DNA of 64,000 nucleotides from Pseudomonas mendocina (GTDB lineage: Bacteria; Pseudomonadota; Gammaproteobacteria; Pseudomonadales; Pseudomonadaceae), in the NCBI RefSeq assembly GCF_003008615.1, contig NZ_CP027657.1:2790001-2854000 (forward strand), given 5' to 3'. Shown here piece after piece: positions 8,995-16,468 of the stretch; position 1 is the stretch's first letter; the number at the start of each line of letters is the position of its first letter. Both the position numbers and the translations under genes were made by a program. Below the pieces are notes generated by a model, which searched no databases, had not been told where the DNA came from, and saw nothing but the letters and a program-made list of their open reading frames with translations.

Positions 8995-9554
8995 GGCTGT
9001 ACCTCGCTGCCCGCGGGCAGGGTGAGATGGGTTTCGCTGTCAGGACCGTCCGGCACCTTGCTGTTGCTGTGGTAGTGGGTGAAGTCAGCGAGGCCGGCGC
9101 TGCTCAGGGCAGCTGGGAACAGCAGCTTGTTGAGCACGAAGAAGGCGCCGTAGATGGCCACGCCGTGCTGTTCGGCCTGCGCCGAATAGAGGTTCTCCAG
9201 GCGCTCCAGCTGGAGCGTGCCGATACCCTCGATGGATAGGCCGTGCAGGCCTGGCACGACGCGCTCCAGCAACTGGTAGGCGCCGACCATGCTGGCGTCG
9301 CCACGACGCCGGACGCGTTCGTTGCTGTTCTGCCCGGTGACGATGTAGACGCCGTACTGGCTGTCGAGCAGGGCACGTGAACCGGCAGCGGCAGCGCCGC
9401 CCGACCAGTTGATATAGATGCCGGGCAGATCGCTGAGGATCTCCGCCAGGCTGCTGTCGTCCCAGGCACCTGGCAGCTCCTGGATTGTGGAGACATAAGC
9501 GCCAGCGACCTTGTGGCAGCGCTCGGCGATGGCGTCTTCGATCGCGCTCAGCAT
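8991..9554 (-). CDS. Mu gp37-like tail protein (DUF1834)
   Basis: 187 residues from the ATG at 9554 (MLSAIEDAIAERCHKVAG), which overlaps the preceding small frame by ATGCTGA. The pattern fits the Mu gp37/DUF1834 family, small proteins encoded just before gp38 and the sheath and thought to act at the tail terminus or completion step. This is the first recognisable Mu structural gene after the lysis block; nothing of gp26 to gp36 precedes it. Confidence 0.82.
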   Translation of the reverse strand: MLSAIEDAIAERCHKVAGAYVSTIQELPGAWDDSSLAEILSDLPGIYINWSGGAAAAGSRALLDSQYGVYIVTGQNSNERVRRRGDASMVGAYQLLERVVPGLHGLSIEGIGTLQLERLENLYSAQAEQHGVAIYGAFFVLNKLLFPAALSSAGLADFTHYHSNSKVPDGPDSETHLTLPAGSEVQP

Positions 9555-9682
9555 TGGCGCACCTCGACTGCGTGCGGCGCACGCCATGGCAGGGAGTCGA
9601 TATCGCCGGCAGGGCCCTGCTCGCTAGCCGTCTGGCGGGCGAGAGGGGATGCGGCGGCTGGAGTGGATGGCTTCGTTTTCAT
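9548..9682 (-). CDS. Small ORF of 44 residues leading the tail operon
   Basis: An ATG at 9682 opens a frame starting MKTKPSTPAAASPLARQTAS and ending WRAPHAVEVRQC, with its stop inside the start of the gp37-like gene (ATGCTGA overlap). No family recognised. The tight overlap and the promoter-like element 25 bases upstream suggest it is translated as the first gene of the tail operon; it may be what remains of a gene cut by the head-module loss. The ribosome site is weak. Confidence 0.4.
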   Translation of the reverse strand: MKTKPSTPAAASPLARQTASEQGPAGDIDSLPWRAPHAVEVRQC

Positions 9683-9706
9683 GGGGCCATCTTGGAGCGC
9701 CGGCCC

Positions 9707-9746
9707 CGGTGCCCGGGATTAAAGGGTTTTGCTGCTGCAGACGAGG
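9707..9746 (-). promoter_or_regulatory. Putative late promoter of tail block (copy B)
   Basis: On the minus strand this reads CCT-N-GT, then AGCAAA-N-C-N-CTTTAATCCCG and GC-NN-CG, with nearly the same bases as the element at 11811 to 11849 upstream of the lysis block. It lies 25 bases before the first small frame of the tail operon. TTTAAT could serve as the -10 box and the upstream GC-rich half as a Mor/C binding site; the assignment to Mor/C is inference. Confidence 0.6.
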
Positions 9747-10229
9747 TAATCCGGCCAGATGGAGCGACCGTCTATGCAGTCCTTATGGAGAAGGCGCGGC
9801 GGCCCGAGGCGCCTGACTGCCTGGCCATGCACCGGCACGCGAATCTAACGGGGGTCTAACGCCTGTTTGGCCGTCAACGTGGATGAAGGTGGCGCTCAGA
9901 GCTTGGAACCCGGCAGAGACTCGCCACGGGCGACCAGATCGAACAGGCCTGGCGATGGCCGAAGGAGAAAGATGGGCGGGGCTGTTAGAGGGCACGACCG
10001 AGATATGCAGAGCCGCCCGCCTGCTGGCGGAAACGGCTGCATGGCCTTGAACGGTGGGGTTTGCCTGGCAGAGAGGAGAAACGACGGAGGGCAGGAGCAG
10101 GCTTCGATCGAAGCCCTGGGCTTGTCGCCCATGAGTGGTAAGCAGAAGGGGGAAGTAGCAGGGGTGGCTGAGGGCTGCAGAGTTACAGCCCCGGAGGTCA
10201 GTGGGGGATATCGGCCCTAGCTGGCGCGA
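9747..10229. other. 483-bp spacer where Mu-type head genes are missing
   Basis: Between the tail promoter element and the DUF2730 gene I find no frame with a family match or good coding character on either strand; the open frames are short and compositionally odd. In Mu this position holds about 11 kb of packaging and capsid genes (gp26 to gp36). It may be a deletion scar. Short GC-rich repeats are present, but no clear terminator. Confidence 0.6.
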
Positions 10230-10613
10230 TCACTCATGTCGCGATCCCTTGAGCAGGATATTTTCGAACTTCAGGGCCAGGCCATCGAGCTTGGCCTCGA
10301 TCACCGATTGCCCGCGTACCCAATCCTCGCGTCGCACATATTCGAGCGGCAGTTCGGCCTGGAAGCGCAGGAACGAACGCTCCAGCTGCACTACGATCTC
10401 GGCATCCTTGTCCTGGCGATCACGCACCTTGGCGAAGTTTTCCGCCCAGTGCTGGTTGGCCGCCTTGCGCGCTTCATCCTGGGCGGAAAAGCGCTCGGCC
10501 AGGCGCTTCTCGAAACTGTTGAGCAGCAGTTTCACCAGGCCGACCACCACCGTGGTGAAGATCGACAGCAACGAAATTGCCCAGCCGATCAGTTCGGCAA
10601 GCTCCAGTGACAT
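10230..10613 (-). CDS. DUF2730 family protein (Mu gp25 position)
   Basis: 127 residues from the ATG at 10613 (MSLELAELIGWAISLLSIF). One N-terminal membrane span (residues 8 to 30) is followed by a long charged coiled coil (NSFEKRLAERFSAQDEARK). The DUF2730 family is typical of Mu-like phages and lies at the end of the lysis cluster. Its function is unsettled; no other holin-like gene is visible here, so a holin-related or membrane role is possible but unproven. It overlaps the Rz gene by one base. Confidence 0.78.
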   Translation of the reverse strand: MSLELAELIGWAISLLSIFTTVVVGLVKLLLNSFEKRLAERFSAQDEARKAANQHWAENFAKVRDRQDKDAEIVVQLERSFLRFQAELPLEYVRREDWVRGQSVIEAKLDGLALKFENILLKGSRHE

Positions 10614-11227
10614 CAGTGCAGACCCTCCATGGCGTCGATCAGGGCATCCAGCTGCGCGGCAGTGTTGCGGCACTGCTCGGCGTAGCGGATATGGTGGGCG
10701 AGGAGCGCGCGCTGGCCGAGGCCTGAATCGAGCTGCTCAAGGGCTCGGGTTTCGGCGCCTTGCGCAGCAGCTCGGCCGGGATCGGCGGACGCGGGCATAT
10801 GGGCGCCGCTGGCTTCGTCCCACAGGCGGACAAAGCCACGAGTGAACACGCAAGCAGGCAGAGGTTCAGGCGCGCTATCGAGCGCCGTGCGGTACAGGTC
10901 GTTGACACGGGCAATCTCCCCGGAAAGTCGGTCGGTGGTTCGGCGGTGTTGGCGTTGCTGCTCGGCCAGATCTGCGGCAAGCCGGTCGTTACGCGCCAGT
11001 TCTTGTCGCAGGCGGTCTGTCGCCGCCTCGGCGGCATCCGCGGCGCTGCGCGCGCGCTGCAGTTCCTGCTGCTGGTGGGCACTGCGCAATCGGGCCAGCT
11101 CCAGCTCACCTTCGGCCCTCGCCTTGGAATAACCGGCGTCATGGGCCGACTGCTCGATAAAACCGATCAGCAGATACAGGGCCAGTGCGCCCAGCAGTGG
11201 CAGCCAGAGGCGCAGATAGCTGCTCAC
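10613..11227 (-). CDS. Rz-like inner-membrane spanin (i-spanin)
   Basis: 204 residues from a GTG at 11227 that overlaps the endolysin stop. It begins SSYLRLWLPLLGALALYLL, a single N-terminal membrane anchor, then a long coiled coil (ELELARLRSAHQQQELQRARSAADA onward), the plan of phage Rz proteins. With Rz1 it would bridge the periplasm and fuse the membranes in the last step of lysis. The Rz1 gene is embedded in another frame of its 3' half. Confidence 0.85.
   Translation of the reverse strand: MSSYLRLWLPLLGALALYLLIGFIEQSAHDAGYSKARAEGELELARLRSAHQQQELQRARSAADAAEAATDRLRQELARNDRLAADLAEQQRQHRRTTDRLSGEIARVNDLYRTALDSAPEPLPACVFTRGFVRLWDEASGAHMPASADPGRAAAQGAETRALEQLDSGLGQRALLAHHIRYAEQCRNTAAQLDALIDAMEGLH
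10639..10908 (-). CDS. Rz1-like outer-membrane lipoprotein (o-spanin), embedded in Rz
   Basis: An overlapping frame inside the Rz gene, starting with GTG at 10908 behind a GGGGAG ribosome site 7 bases away. The 89-residue product has a positively charged start (TARRSIAR), a hydrophobic core and a lipobox LSAC with Cys29, followed by the proline-rich stretch KPAAPICPRPPIPAE typical of Rz1. Nested Rz/Rz1 pairs occur in lambda and P2-type phages. The lipobox and proline-rich mature part make this convincing even though the start is GTG. Confidence 0.8.
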   Translation of the reverse strand: MSTTCTARRSIARLNLCLLACSLVALSACGTKPAAPICPRPPIPAELLRKAPKPEPLSSSIQASASARSSPTISATPSSAATLPRSWMP

Positions 11228-11679
11228 AGTCCGGCCTCGCACAGCTTGCGCTCCGCTGCGCGGCGCTTGACCAGGCCGGGGAGTACGCGCCCTCCGGCAT
11301 ATACCCAGCGACTCAGCTCCGCACATGCACCGGCGATATCACCCTTATTGAGCTTGCGCAGCAGGGTGCTGCGTTCGAACGCGCCACCACCGACGTTGTA
11401 GACGAAGGACGCCAGCGCGGCCCGGCGGCTATCGGGTTGCGCCTGGCGGATCAGGCGATCGACGGTGGCGACAGCCCGCCCCAGTTCGGCAGCCAGCAGC
11501 GCATCGCACTCGGCGTCGGTTTTGCTCTGGCCGAGGGCCACGCCCTGGGTGATGCCGTCGCAGATGGTCGGGATACCGACCGGGTCGAGGTAGGCCACCA
11601 GGCTACGGCCTTCGAAATAGCCCACCAGCGGCAGGGCGATGGCCAGGGCACCCGCGGCGAGACGGGCCTTGCCGTTCAT
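11224..11679 (-). CDS. Phage lysozyme / SAR-type endolysin (GH24)
   Basis: 151 residues from the ATG at 11679 (MNGKARLAAGALAIALPLVG). The hydrophobic, alanine-rich N-terminus looks like a signal-anchor-release segment for Sec export without a holin. Glu23, Asp32 and Thr38 form the E-x8-D-x5-T triad of T4-type lysozymes (GYFEG .. YLDPVGIPT). It breaks peptidoglycan to release particles. The start overlaps a 28-codon upstream frame (ATGA). Confidence 0.93.
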   Translation of the reverse strand: MNGKARLAAGALAIALPLVGYFEGRSLVAYLDPVGIPTICDGITQGVALGQSKTDAECDALLAAELGRAVATVDRLIRQAQPDSRRAALASFVYNVGGGAFERSTLLRKLNKGDIAGACAELSRWVYAGGRVLPGLVKRRAAERKLCEAGL

Positions 11680-11762
11680 TTGCCCATCCCTGCCGGGCAG
11701 GCGCATGCCGACTCGGCCGAGCAGAAGTCGCCGTTGGGGTAATCAAGATGGAACGCGGACAC
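11676..11762 (-). CDS. 28-residue cysteine-rich peptide upstream of endolysin
   Basis: A GTG at 11762 with a GGAG site 8 bases upstream opens a frame SAFHLDYPNGDFC..ACACPAGMGK whose stop overlaps the endolysin start (ATGA). Three cysteines are in its last 15 residues. It is the first frame of the lysis block. No family recognised; it could be a leader that couples endolysin translation, or a small real protein. Confidence 0.4.
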   Translation of the reverse strand: MSAFHLDYPNGDFCSAESACACPAGMGK

Positions 11763-11810
11763 TGCGCTTGCTCCGATGCAAAAGGAGCAGTGACAGTAAG
11801 ACGCGGCAAT

Positions 11811-11849
11811 CGCCGCTCGGGATTAAAGCGCTTTGCTACAGCAACCAGG
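11811..11849 (-). promoter_or_regulatory. Putative late promoter of lysis block (copy A)
   Basis: Nearly identical to the element at 9707 to 9746 (AGCAAA-N-C-N-CTTTAATCCCG core with matching flanks on the minus strand). It stands about 50 bases upstream of the first lysis frame and about 67 bases downstream of the Mor/C gene, the place of Mu's Plys. TTTAAT may be the -10 box. Confidence 0.62.
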
Positions 11850-11915
11850 CAGACCAGTGGGGCTCGGCGCAGGCTTATTCAATGGCGGCCAGGCGCCCTC
11901 TGTAAAGCCTTTTGT

Positions 11916-12317
11916 TCAGAACAGCGAAGGCTGCAACCGTTGCCGATGCAGGGCGCGCTGCTCGGCGATGATCGAATAGATCTGCACCACCGTCAGCTCG
12001 AATGCCTCGGCCAGATCGTCGACATTGTTACCCTTGTATCTGGCCCAGATATCCCGATCGCGCAGTGCACGCTCCAGCACATCGCCCTTGGGCATGTACA
12101 GCTGACGGCCGCCGGCATAGCGGGACAAGGCGCGCACCGTGACGAAGGCCCGGGTTCGGGCGGCCTCGGGGGCATCGCCGGCGCGCAGGTAGGCCGCCTC
12201 TATCACGCTGACCAGGTCGGCCAGTGCCTTCGGCCATTTGGCGCGGATCGCCGGCGTCTGCAGATGCTCCAGAATCTCTTTCGACAGCTCGTCGCCGAGC
12301 AGGTCTTTATCGCTCAT
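11916..12317 (-). CDS. Mor/C family late transcription activator
   Basis: 133 residues: MSDKDLLGDELSKEILEHL, then the dimerisation part and the C-terminal helix-turn-helix (RYKGNNVDDLAEAFELTVVQIYSII), as in Mu Mor and C. Mor activates the middle promoter and C the late promoters of Mu; only one such protein is present here, so it probably does the late job. It sits directly upstream of the lysis block, as C does in Mu. The likely targets are the two repeated elements at 11811 and 9707. Confidence 0.92.
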   Translation of the reverse strand: MSDKDLLGDELSKEILEHLQTPAIRAKWPKALADLVSVIEAAYLRAGDAPEAARTRAFVTVRALSRYAGGRQLYMPKGDVLERALRDRDIWARYKGNNVDDLAEAFELTVVQIYSIIAEQRALHRQRLQPSLF

Positions 12318-12341
12318 ACCACCCTCCTGTGGCGTGTGGCC

Positions 12342-12419
12342 TCATAGGCCTGTGAGCAGGCTGTGCATGGCCAGGAAGGCCGTGCGTGTGCATTGGTCGA
12401 TGTTCACTCGGCTGCTCAT
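12342..12419 (-). CDS. Possible 25-residue ORF between DUF3164 and Mor/C
   Basis: ATG at 12419, MSSRVNIDQCTRTAFLAMHS onward, stop at 12342, 22 bases before the Mor/C ATG. The ribosome site is weak and no family was recognised. It occupies the place where Mu-like phages usually carry GemA-type and other early genes, which are absent here. Reported as a low-confidence candidate. Confidence 0.25.
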   Translation of the reverse strand: MSSRVNIDQCTRTAFLAMHSLLTGL

Positions 12420-12516
12420 CAGTACCCAGCCACCACGCTGGGCAGATCACCTCCGGCAGGGCCGGAAGCGGTTTCGCTCGATTTCTCTTGATATCAATAG
12501 GTGGTGAGGTCGCAGA

Positions 12517-13176
12517 TCAGGCGCTCAGCGCCTGCTGGCCAGCCATGCCGGGCATGATCACTGCGGCGATATCCAGGCTGATAGGCCGATACTGTTCGCT
12601 GTCAGCGATGCGCTCGTAGATACGCAGGTACTCCTTGGAGCCGATCACCTGGCAGGCCTCGCCGATCGCCTTCATCGCCCGCTGCCAGCGCTCGTCGTTG
12701 ATCTCCAGGCGACGCAGGGCCAACACCCGCGCCGTGCGGATCTCACCCTTGGTGTCCGTGCGGAAGGCATCGTTGACCAGGGTAACTACCTCCGGCCGGG
12801 CTCCCTCGGTCCATTCGGCCAGGCATTCGTCGATCAACGCCCGGGCGGCCTGCAGGCGCTCGTCGAAGCTGATCGAGTCCTGCACGGAGATCTGCAACTT
12901 GTAGCGGCCATCGAAACTCAGCAGGGTGACGTTGCCCTTCTTGCCGCCGACCCGGGCGCCGTACTCCTCGAAACTCATTTCGATGAAGGCACGTACATCA
13001 CCGAATACCGTGGCCTTGAAACTGGCCAGGGCGTTGTTCAGGGTGCCGGCCTGATCGACCAGGCGGCGCACCAGGGCATCGCGCTCCTGGTCGATGGGCT
13101 TGATCATGCTCTCCGGAATCAAGCGGCCCTGTGCATCCTGGCGGTAGCCCATGGGCAGGGGCTGTTGCATGTTCAT
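12517..13176 (-). CDS. DUF3164 family protein
   Basis: 219 residues from the ATG at 13176, chosen for its GGAGGA ribosome site; an in-frame ATG at 13206 also has a site. The N-terminus GYRQDAQGRLIPESMIKPIDQ matches the family pattern 'xGYxxnaqGxlvPxsqIKxiD', and FEEYGARVGGKKGNVTLLSFDGRYKL is the conserved centre. DUF3164 proteins are common in the early region of Mu-like phages next to transposition genes. Function unknown. Confidence 0.85.
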   Translation of the reverse strand: MNMQQPLPMGYRQDAQGRLIPESMIKPIDQERDALVRRLVDQAGTLNNALASFKATVFGDVRAFIEMSFEEYGARVGGKKGNVTLLSFDGRYKLQISVQDSISFDERLQAARALIDECLAEWTEGARPEVVTLVNDAFRTDTKGEIRTARVLALRRLEINDERWQRAMKAIGEACQVIGSKEYLRIYERIADSEQYRPISLDIAAVIMPGMAGQQALSA

Positions 13177-13198
13177 CCGTGAATCCTCCGATAGTGGC

Positions 13199-13585
13199 TT
13201 AGACATGGTTGCGCTCCTTGCGCCGGGCGCAGTTGGGGTTGTTGGCGCAGTGCTGGCAGGCACGCCAGAGCTGCATGGCCTGGGGGTTATGGGTGGGCGC
13301 CTTGCGTTGGTGATGGCTTTGGCACTGCTCTGCAGTGATGGCATTGCCCAGAGCCGTGCACTGGATGCGGCCCAGTGTTTCCAGCACCCGTTGTTCGACA
13401 GCGGTGGTCGCCGCTGGATAGCGGTTGATCAGCACCAGAGACACCGCCGTGCGGCTCAGTCCCAGTCGCTTGCCTGCGAGGGTACGGTTGCTCTGCTCGA
13501 CCTCCCTGGCCAGCAGGGTGATGAATAGAGGTGGCTGTGTGCCCCAGGCACGGATGTCGACACTGCTGCCGCTACCGGTCGCCAT
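13199..13585 (-). CDS. HTH protein with C-terminal cysteine cluster, Mu-like early region
   Basis: 128 residues from the ATG at 13585, overlapping the MuB-like stop (TGATG). A helix-turn-helix is visible around residues 36 to 58 (LAGKRLGLSRTAVSLVLINR). The C-terminal part carries Cys residues spaced CTALGN..EQC and ACQHCANNPNC, a possible metal site. Similar proteins follow MuB in B3-type Pseudomonas transposable phages; the role is unknown, probably regulatory. Confidence 0.7.
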   Translation of the reverse strand: MATGSGSSVDIRAWGTQPPLFITLLAREVEQSNRTLAGKRLGLSRTAVSLVLINRYPAATTAVEQRVLETLGRIQCTALGNAITAEQCQSHHQRKAPTHNPQAMQLWRACQHCANNPNCARRKERNHV

Positions 13586-14307
13586 CACACCAGCCTCCGC
13601 ACGGGGGCCTGGCCGGTGAACCAGCCGCGTTTGCCCCAGGCGGCGAGGCTGACAGTGTCCATGCCGCTGGCCGAGGCCTCGCTGTTGACCCGATGCAGAT
13701 TCACCGCCATGCGTCGCAGGCAGCCACGCGTGGCTTTGGTCAGATCAGCCAGCAGATCCTCGGCCAGAGCCAGGCCCGGGTAACTCTCGCAGGCAAGGCG
13801 CCTGACATCGGCCAGGCTGGCGGCCTGCGCGGGTACCCATTCGAGAACCCGGTTGTGCAGGCGCTCGAGCTTGATCAGGCTGGGCACCAGGCTTTCTTCC
13901 CCGATCAGGACGATGGCGCCCTGGCTCGCGTTGTAGATATCGGTGAGGACATTGGCGAGCGCCTTGTCCAGCAGGTATTGCACGTCATCGATGATCAGCG
14001 GTCGGCCGGACAGCCCCAACTGCTCGGCGATCTGATCGACCATCTCGGACAGGGTACGTGCCGGCGTCAGCGACATCTCGCAGAGAATCGCCAGCAGAAA
14101 GGCCTTCTTGCTCCAGGTATCACGACATTCCACGTAGTAGGCGCGGTGCAGGCTGGCGGCGTGGGCTGCGGCCACCGATTTGCCCAGGCCGCTGGCGCCG
14201 TACATCACCACCAGGCCCGGCAGGCCGGCCGGACGCTGCTGGGCGCGCTCGATGGCGGCCGACAACAGGCCGACGTTGGTAAGAGGGACGATTTTCGGGA
14301 TGCTCAT
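13585..14307 (-). CDS. MuB-like transposition target ATPase
   Basis: 240 residues from the ATG at 14307 (MSIPKIVPLTNVGLLSAAI). Walker A is YGASGLGKS near residue 35, Walker B LIIDDVQY near residue 105, with an arginine-containing sensor region after IGEESLVPSL. MuB binds target DNA, recruits the transpososome and gives target immunity. It is shorter than Mu B (312 aa), as usual for B3-type phages. It lies 17 bases after the transposase gene. Confidence 0.92.
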   Translation of the reverse strand: MSIPKIVPLTNVGLLSAAIERAQQRPAGLPGLVVMYGASGLGKSVAAAHAASLHRAYYVECRDTWSKKAFLLAILCEMSLTPARTLSEMVDQIAEQLGLSGRPLIIDDVQYLLDKALANVLTDIYNASQGAIVLIGEESLVPSLIKLERLHNRVLEWVPAQAASLADVRRLACESYPGLALAEDLLADLTKATRGCLRRMAVNLHRVNSEASASGMDTVSLAAWGKRGWFTGQAPVRRLV

Positions 14308-14323
14308 GGTAGAACTCCTCTGT

Positions 14324-16375
14324 TCAGTCGCGAGCCTGCTCGGCCGCGTAGGTGTCGTACATGCGTTGAATGGATTTGAAGTCGGTGTGCTGCGGGTAAG
14401 CCGTATGCCAGCGAGCTTGTTCTTCACCCAGGTACTGGCCCGCACGATGGCGGTCATCCAGCTCCTGCCAAAGGTCATAGCGAGCCATGGCGTTTTCCGG
14501 CACCTCGAATTCGGCCTGCCGGCGCACCTGCTCCAAGGCGGCCTGTTCGCGGGCAGCGTCCAACTGTTCAGCAGACAGCTCGGCAATACGCGCTTCTGGT
14601 GTAATTACGCATAGCTCCACGTCATGACCGGTCACGGTCTTGGCCTTCCTGACCAGGCGCGCCAGTTGACCGCGCTCGCGCTTCGCGGCGGCCTTGTCCA
14701 ACAGGCTTTGTGGCATGGCCGGGGTGCTGTTGCCGTTTAGCATCGCCTCACCGATCAGCTCACCCTCCAGGGTGTGTACCCACACGCGGCTGGCATCACG
14801 AAAGTCATAGGCCACGCTTACTTGCTGGCCATGCAATGGTTCCAGCTCTGCCAGGAAGTAGATGCTGCCGCTGAAGCGCACCTCGGCCCGATGGGTGGTT
14901 CGTACCACCCGTGGTCGAATCAATGCGGACAACACATCTGCATCGGCTTTGAGCGGCTCCCAGCCTTCTGTCAGCGCTGATTGCCAGGACTCCAACGGGC
15001 TCTGGTTGCGCAACTTCCCGCTGTGGATATCGCGGCATTTCGCCAACCCGCGGTGCGGGGTGCTGTTGTACTGGTCGAGGGCGTTCTGCAGATCCGCGAA
15101 AAAGGCCTCGAAGGTGGGAATCTGTTTCGGCTGGCTACCAGAGGCCAGTTGTTTGCGTGACAGGCGGTGGACTCGAGTCGCTGCCTCGCTGTCCATATCG
15201 ACGCCGACATAACTGGCATAGGCCTTGGCCAGACGTACCAGAATGGTCTTGTGTGGGCGCTCGATGACACCACGCGCTTGCGAGTTGTAGGGCAGCGAAT
15301 GGGTGATGGTGCCACCCAGGCGGTCGTTCACCTCATAGACGACGGCGTTGTCGAAGCCGCTGCCGTTGTCGACATACAGAACCTTGTACATGCCAACCCG
15401 GCTTACCCCGTCGCGCAGGGCATCGAGGGTGGCGATGGTCGACTCGGCCAGGTTGACGGAAAAACCGACGATGCGGCGGGTGCCCCAGTCGATCACCAGC
15501 GTGATCTCGGGACGGAATATCTGTCCGGTCAGCGGGTTGATTACCTCGGCATCGAAGGTATGACCGTCAGCGATCCAGACATCATTGGGCCAGAGCATAT
15601 CGGCAGCGCGGCGGTTGAATGCCTTGAGGGACTTCAGTTCCCTGCTGCCCATCCGCCCCTGCTCGCGTACCTGGGGCGCCAATTTGGCCAGGAAGCGGCG
15701 CACGACATGGATGCTTGGGCAGCCGGGATATTCGACCTGAAAGGTCGCATATGCCGCCTCAATGCTCGGCTTCTGCGGGCGCTGGTAGTGGCGGAGGAAC
15801 ACCGGCGCCCAGGTCGGCACGCTCATGTCCGGTTTGCGCCGCACGGGAGCCAGGGCAATTTCGCCCCGTCTGCGAAAGTCCGCCAGCCAGCGTTTCAACG
15901 TTCGTTCACTGAGGCTGCGCTCGGCATTCTTGCGATCGTTGGCCCGCTCGACGCGCTCGTCGAGGTACGCGCTCAGGTGACCACTACGCGCCAGCTCGAC
16001 CAGGGTCATGATCGCTTGCTGCTGGCTAACCAGTTGGCTCAAGCGTTCGATCTCGCGGATGAGCGCCACCCGAGCAGCCATCACCTCGCGCTGTCCATCG
16101 GTCAGACGTGAGGCGCCATCGCGCTGAGGCGCAATCAGCAGATGATGAGCGGTGGGGCGAGGGGGCGGCGCAGGCAAATCGCCCTGTACCGAACGTGCAA
16201 CGAGGGCGGTCTGCACCTCAAGGGGCAGTATGGAAAAGCTGTACTCGATGGCTTTCGATCCAGCCCTACGCCTGCCCTCCCAGCTCTTGCGCTCGGCCAG
16301 CAACCTGACATTGCGGTCGGTGCCCGGCATGCCGGGCAAGCCGGCCAGCTCCTTGGCGGTGTACCAGCTATGCAT
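14324..16375 (-). CDS. MuA-like DDE transposase
   Basis: 683 residues from the ATG at 16375 (MHSWYTAKELAGLPGMPG), which aligns with the MuA N-terminus (xxLWVSxKExxxLPGLP type). A winged-helix DNA-binding region (to about residue 70) is followed by an HTH/linker region around 150 to 175 and the RNase H catalytic core with Asp270 (WIADGHTFD), Asp336 (YVDNGSG) and Glu372 (RGVIERPHK), matching MuA Asp269, Asp336, Glu392. The C-terminal domain would bind MuB. All catalytic residues are intact, so the element may still be able to transpose. Confidence 0.95.
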   Translation of the reverse strand: MHSWYTAKELAGLPGMPGTDRNVRLLAERKSWEGRRRAGSKAIEYSFSILPLEVQTALVARSVQGDLPAPPPRPTAHHLLIAPQRDGASRLTDGQREVMAARVALIREIERLSQLVSQQQAIMTLVELARSGHLSAYLDERVERANDRKNAERSLSERTLKRWLADFRRRGEIALAPVRRKPDMSVPTWAPVFLRHYQRPQKPSIEAAYATFQVEYPGCPSIHVVRRFLAKLAPQVREQGRMGSRELKSLKAFNRRAADMLWPNDVWIADGHTFDAEVINPLTGQIFRPEITLVIDWGTRRIVGFSVNLAESTIATLDALRDGVSRVGMYKVLYVDNGSGFDNAVVYEVNDRLGGTITHSLPYNSQARGVIERPHKTILVRLAKAYASYVGVDMDSEAATRVHRLSRKQLASGSQPKQIPTFEAFFADLQNALDQYNSTPHRGLAKCRDIHSGKLRNQSPLESWQSALTEGWEPLKADADVLSALIRPRVVRTTHRAEVRFSGSIYFLAELEPLHGQQVSVAYDFRDASRVWVHTLEGELIGEAMLNGNSTPAMPQSLLDKAAAKRERGQLARLVRKAKTVTGHDVELCVITPEARIAELSAEQLDAAREQAALEQVRRQAEFEVPENAMARYDLWQELDDRHRAGQYLGEEQARWHTAYPQHTDFKSIQRMYDTYAAEQARD

Positions 16376-16466
16376 GGCCTTTGCCCCCAGCGCGCAGGAA
16401 CTGGTCTGCCAGGGCGCAGCTCGGCAAGGCAAGAATGCCGCCATGGCTGTCTTTTCCGTGATGCAT
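16368..16466 (-). CDS. 32-residue ORF between Ner and transposase
   Basis: ATG at 16466, MHHGKDSHGGILALPSCAL, stop overlapping the transposase start (ATGCATAG). A good GGAG site lies inside the end of the Ner gene. No family recognised. The overlap on both sides suggests it is translated and couples Ner and transposase synthesis. Confidence 0.45.
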   Translation of the reverse strand: MHHGKDSHGGILALPSCALADQFLRAGGKGHA

Positions 16467-16468
16467 GT

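Noticed and set aside
9867..10220. 117-codon + strand frame in the head-module gap
   Set aside because: Composition and codon use unlike the neighbours, opposite strand to all phage structural genes, no family match; not accepted as a remnant head gene.
14324..16444. Longer start for the transposase at 16444
   Set aside because: The MuA-like N-terminus aligns from the ATG at 16375; the extra 23 residues have no similarity and overlap the small frame at 16368 to 16466.
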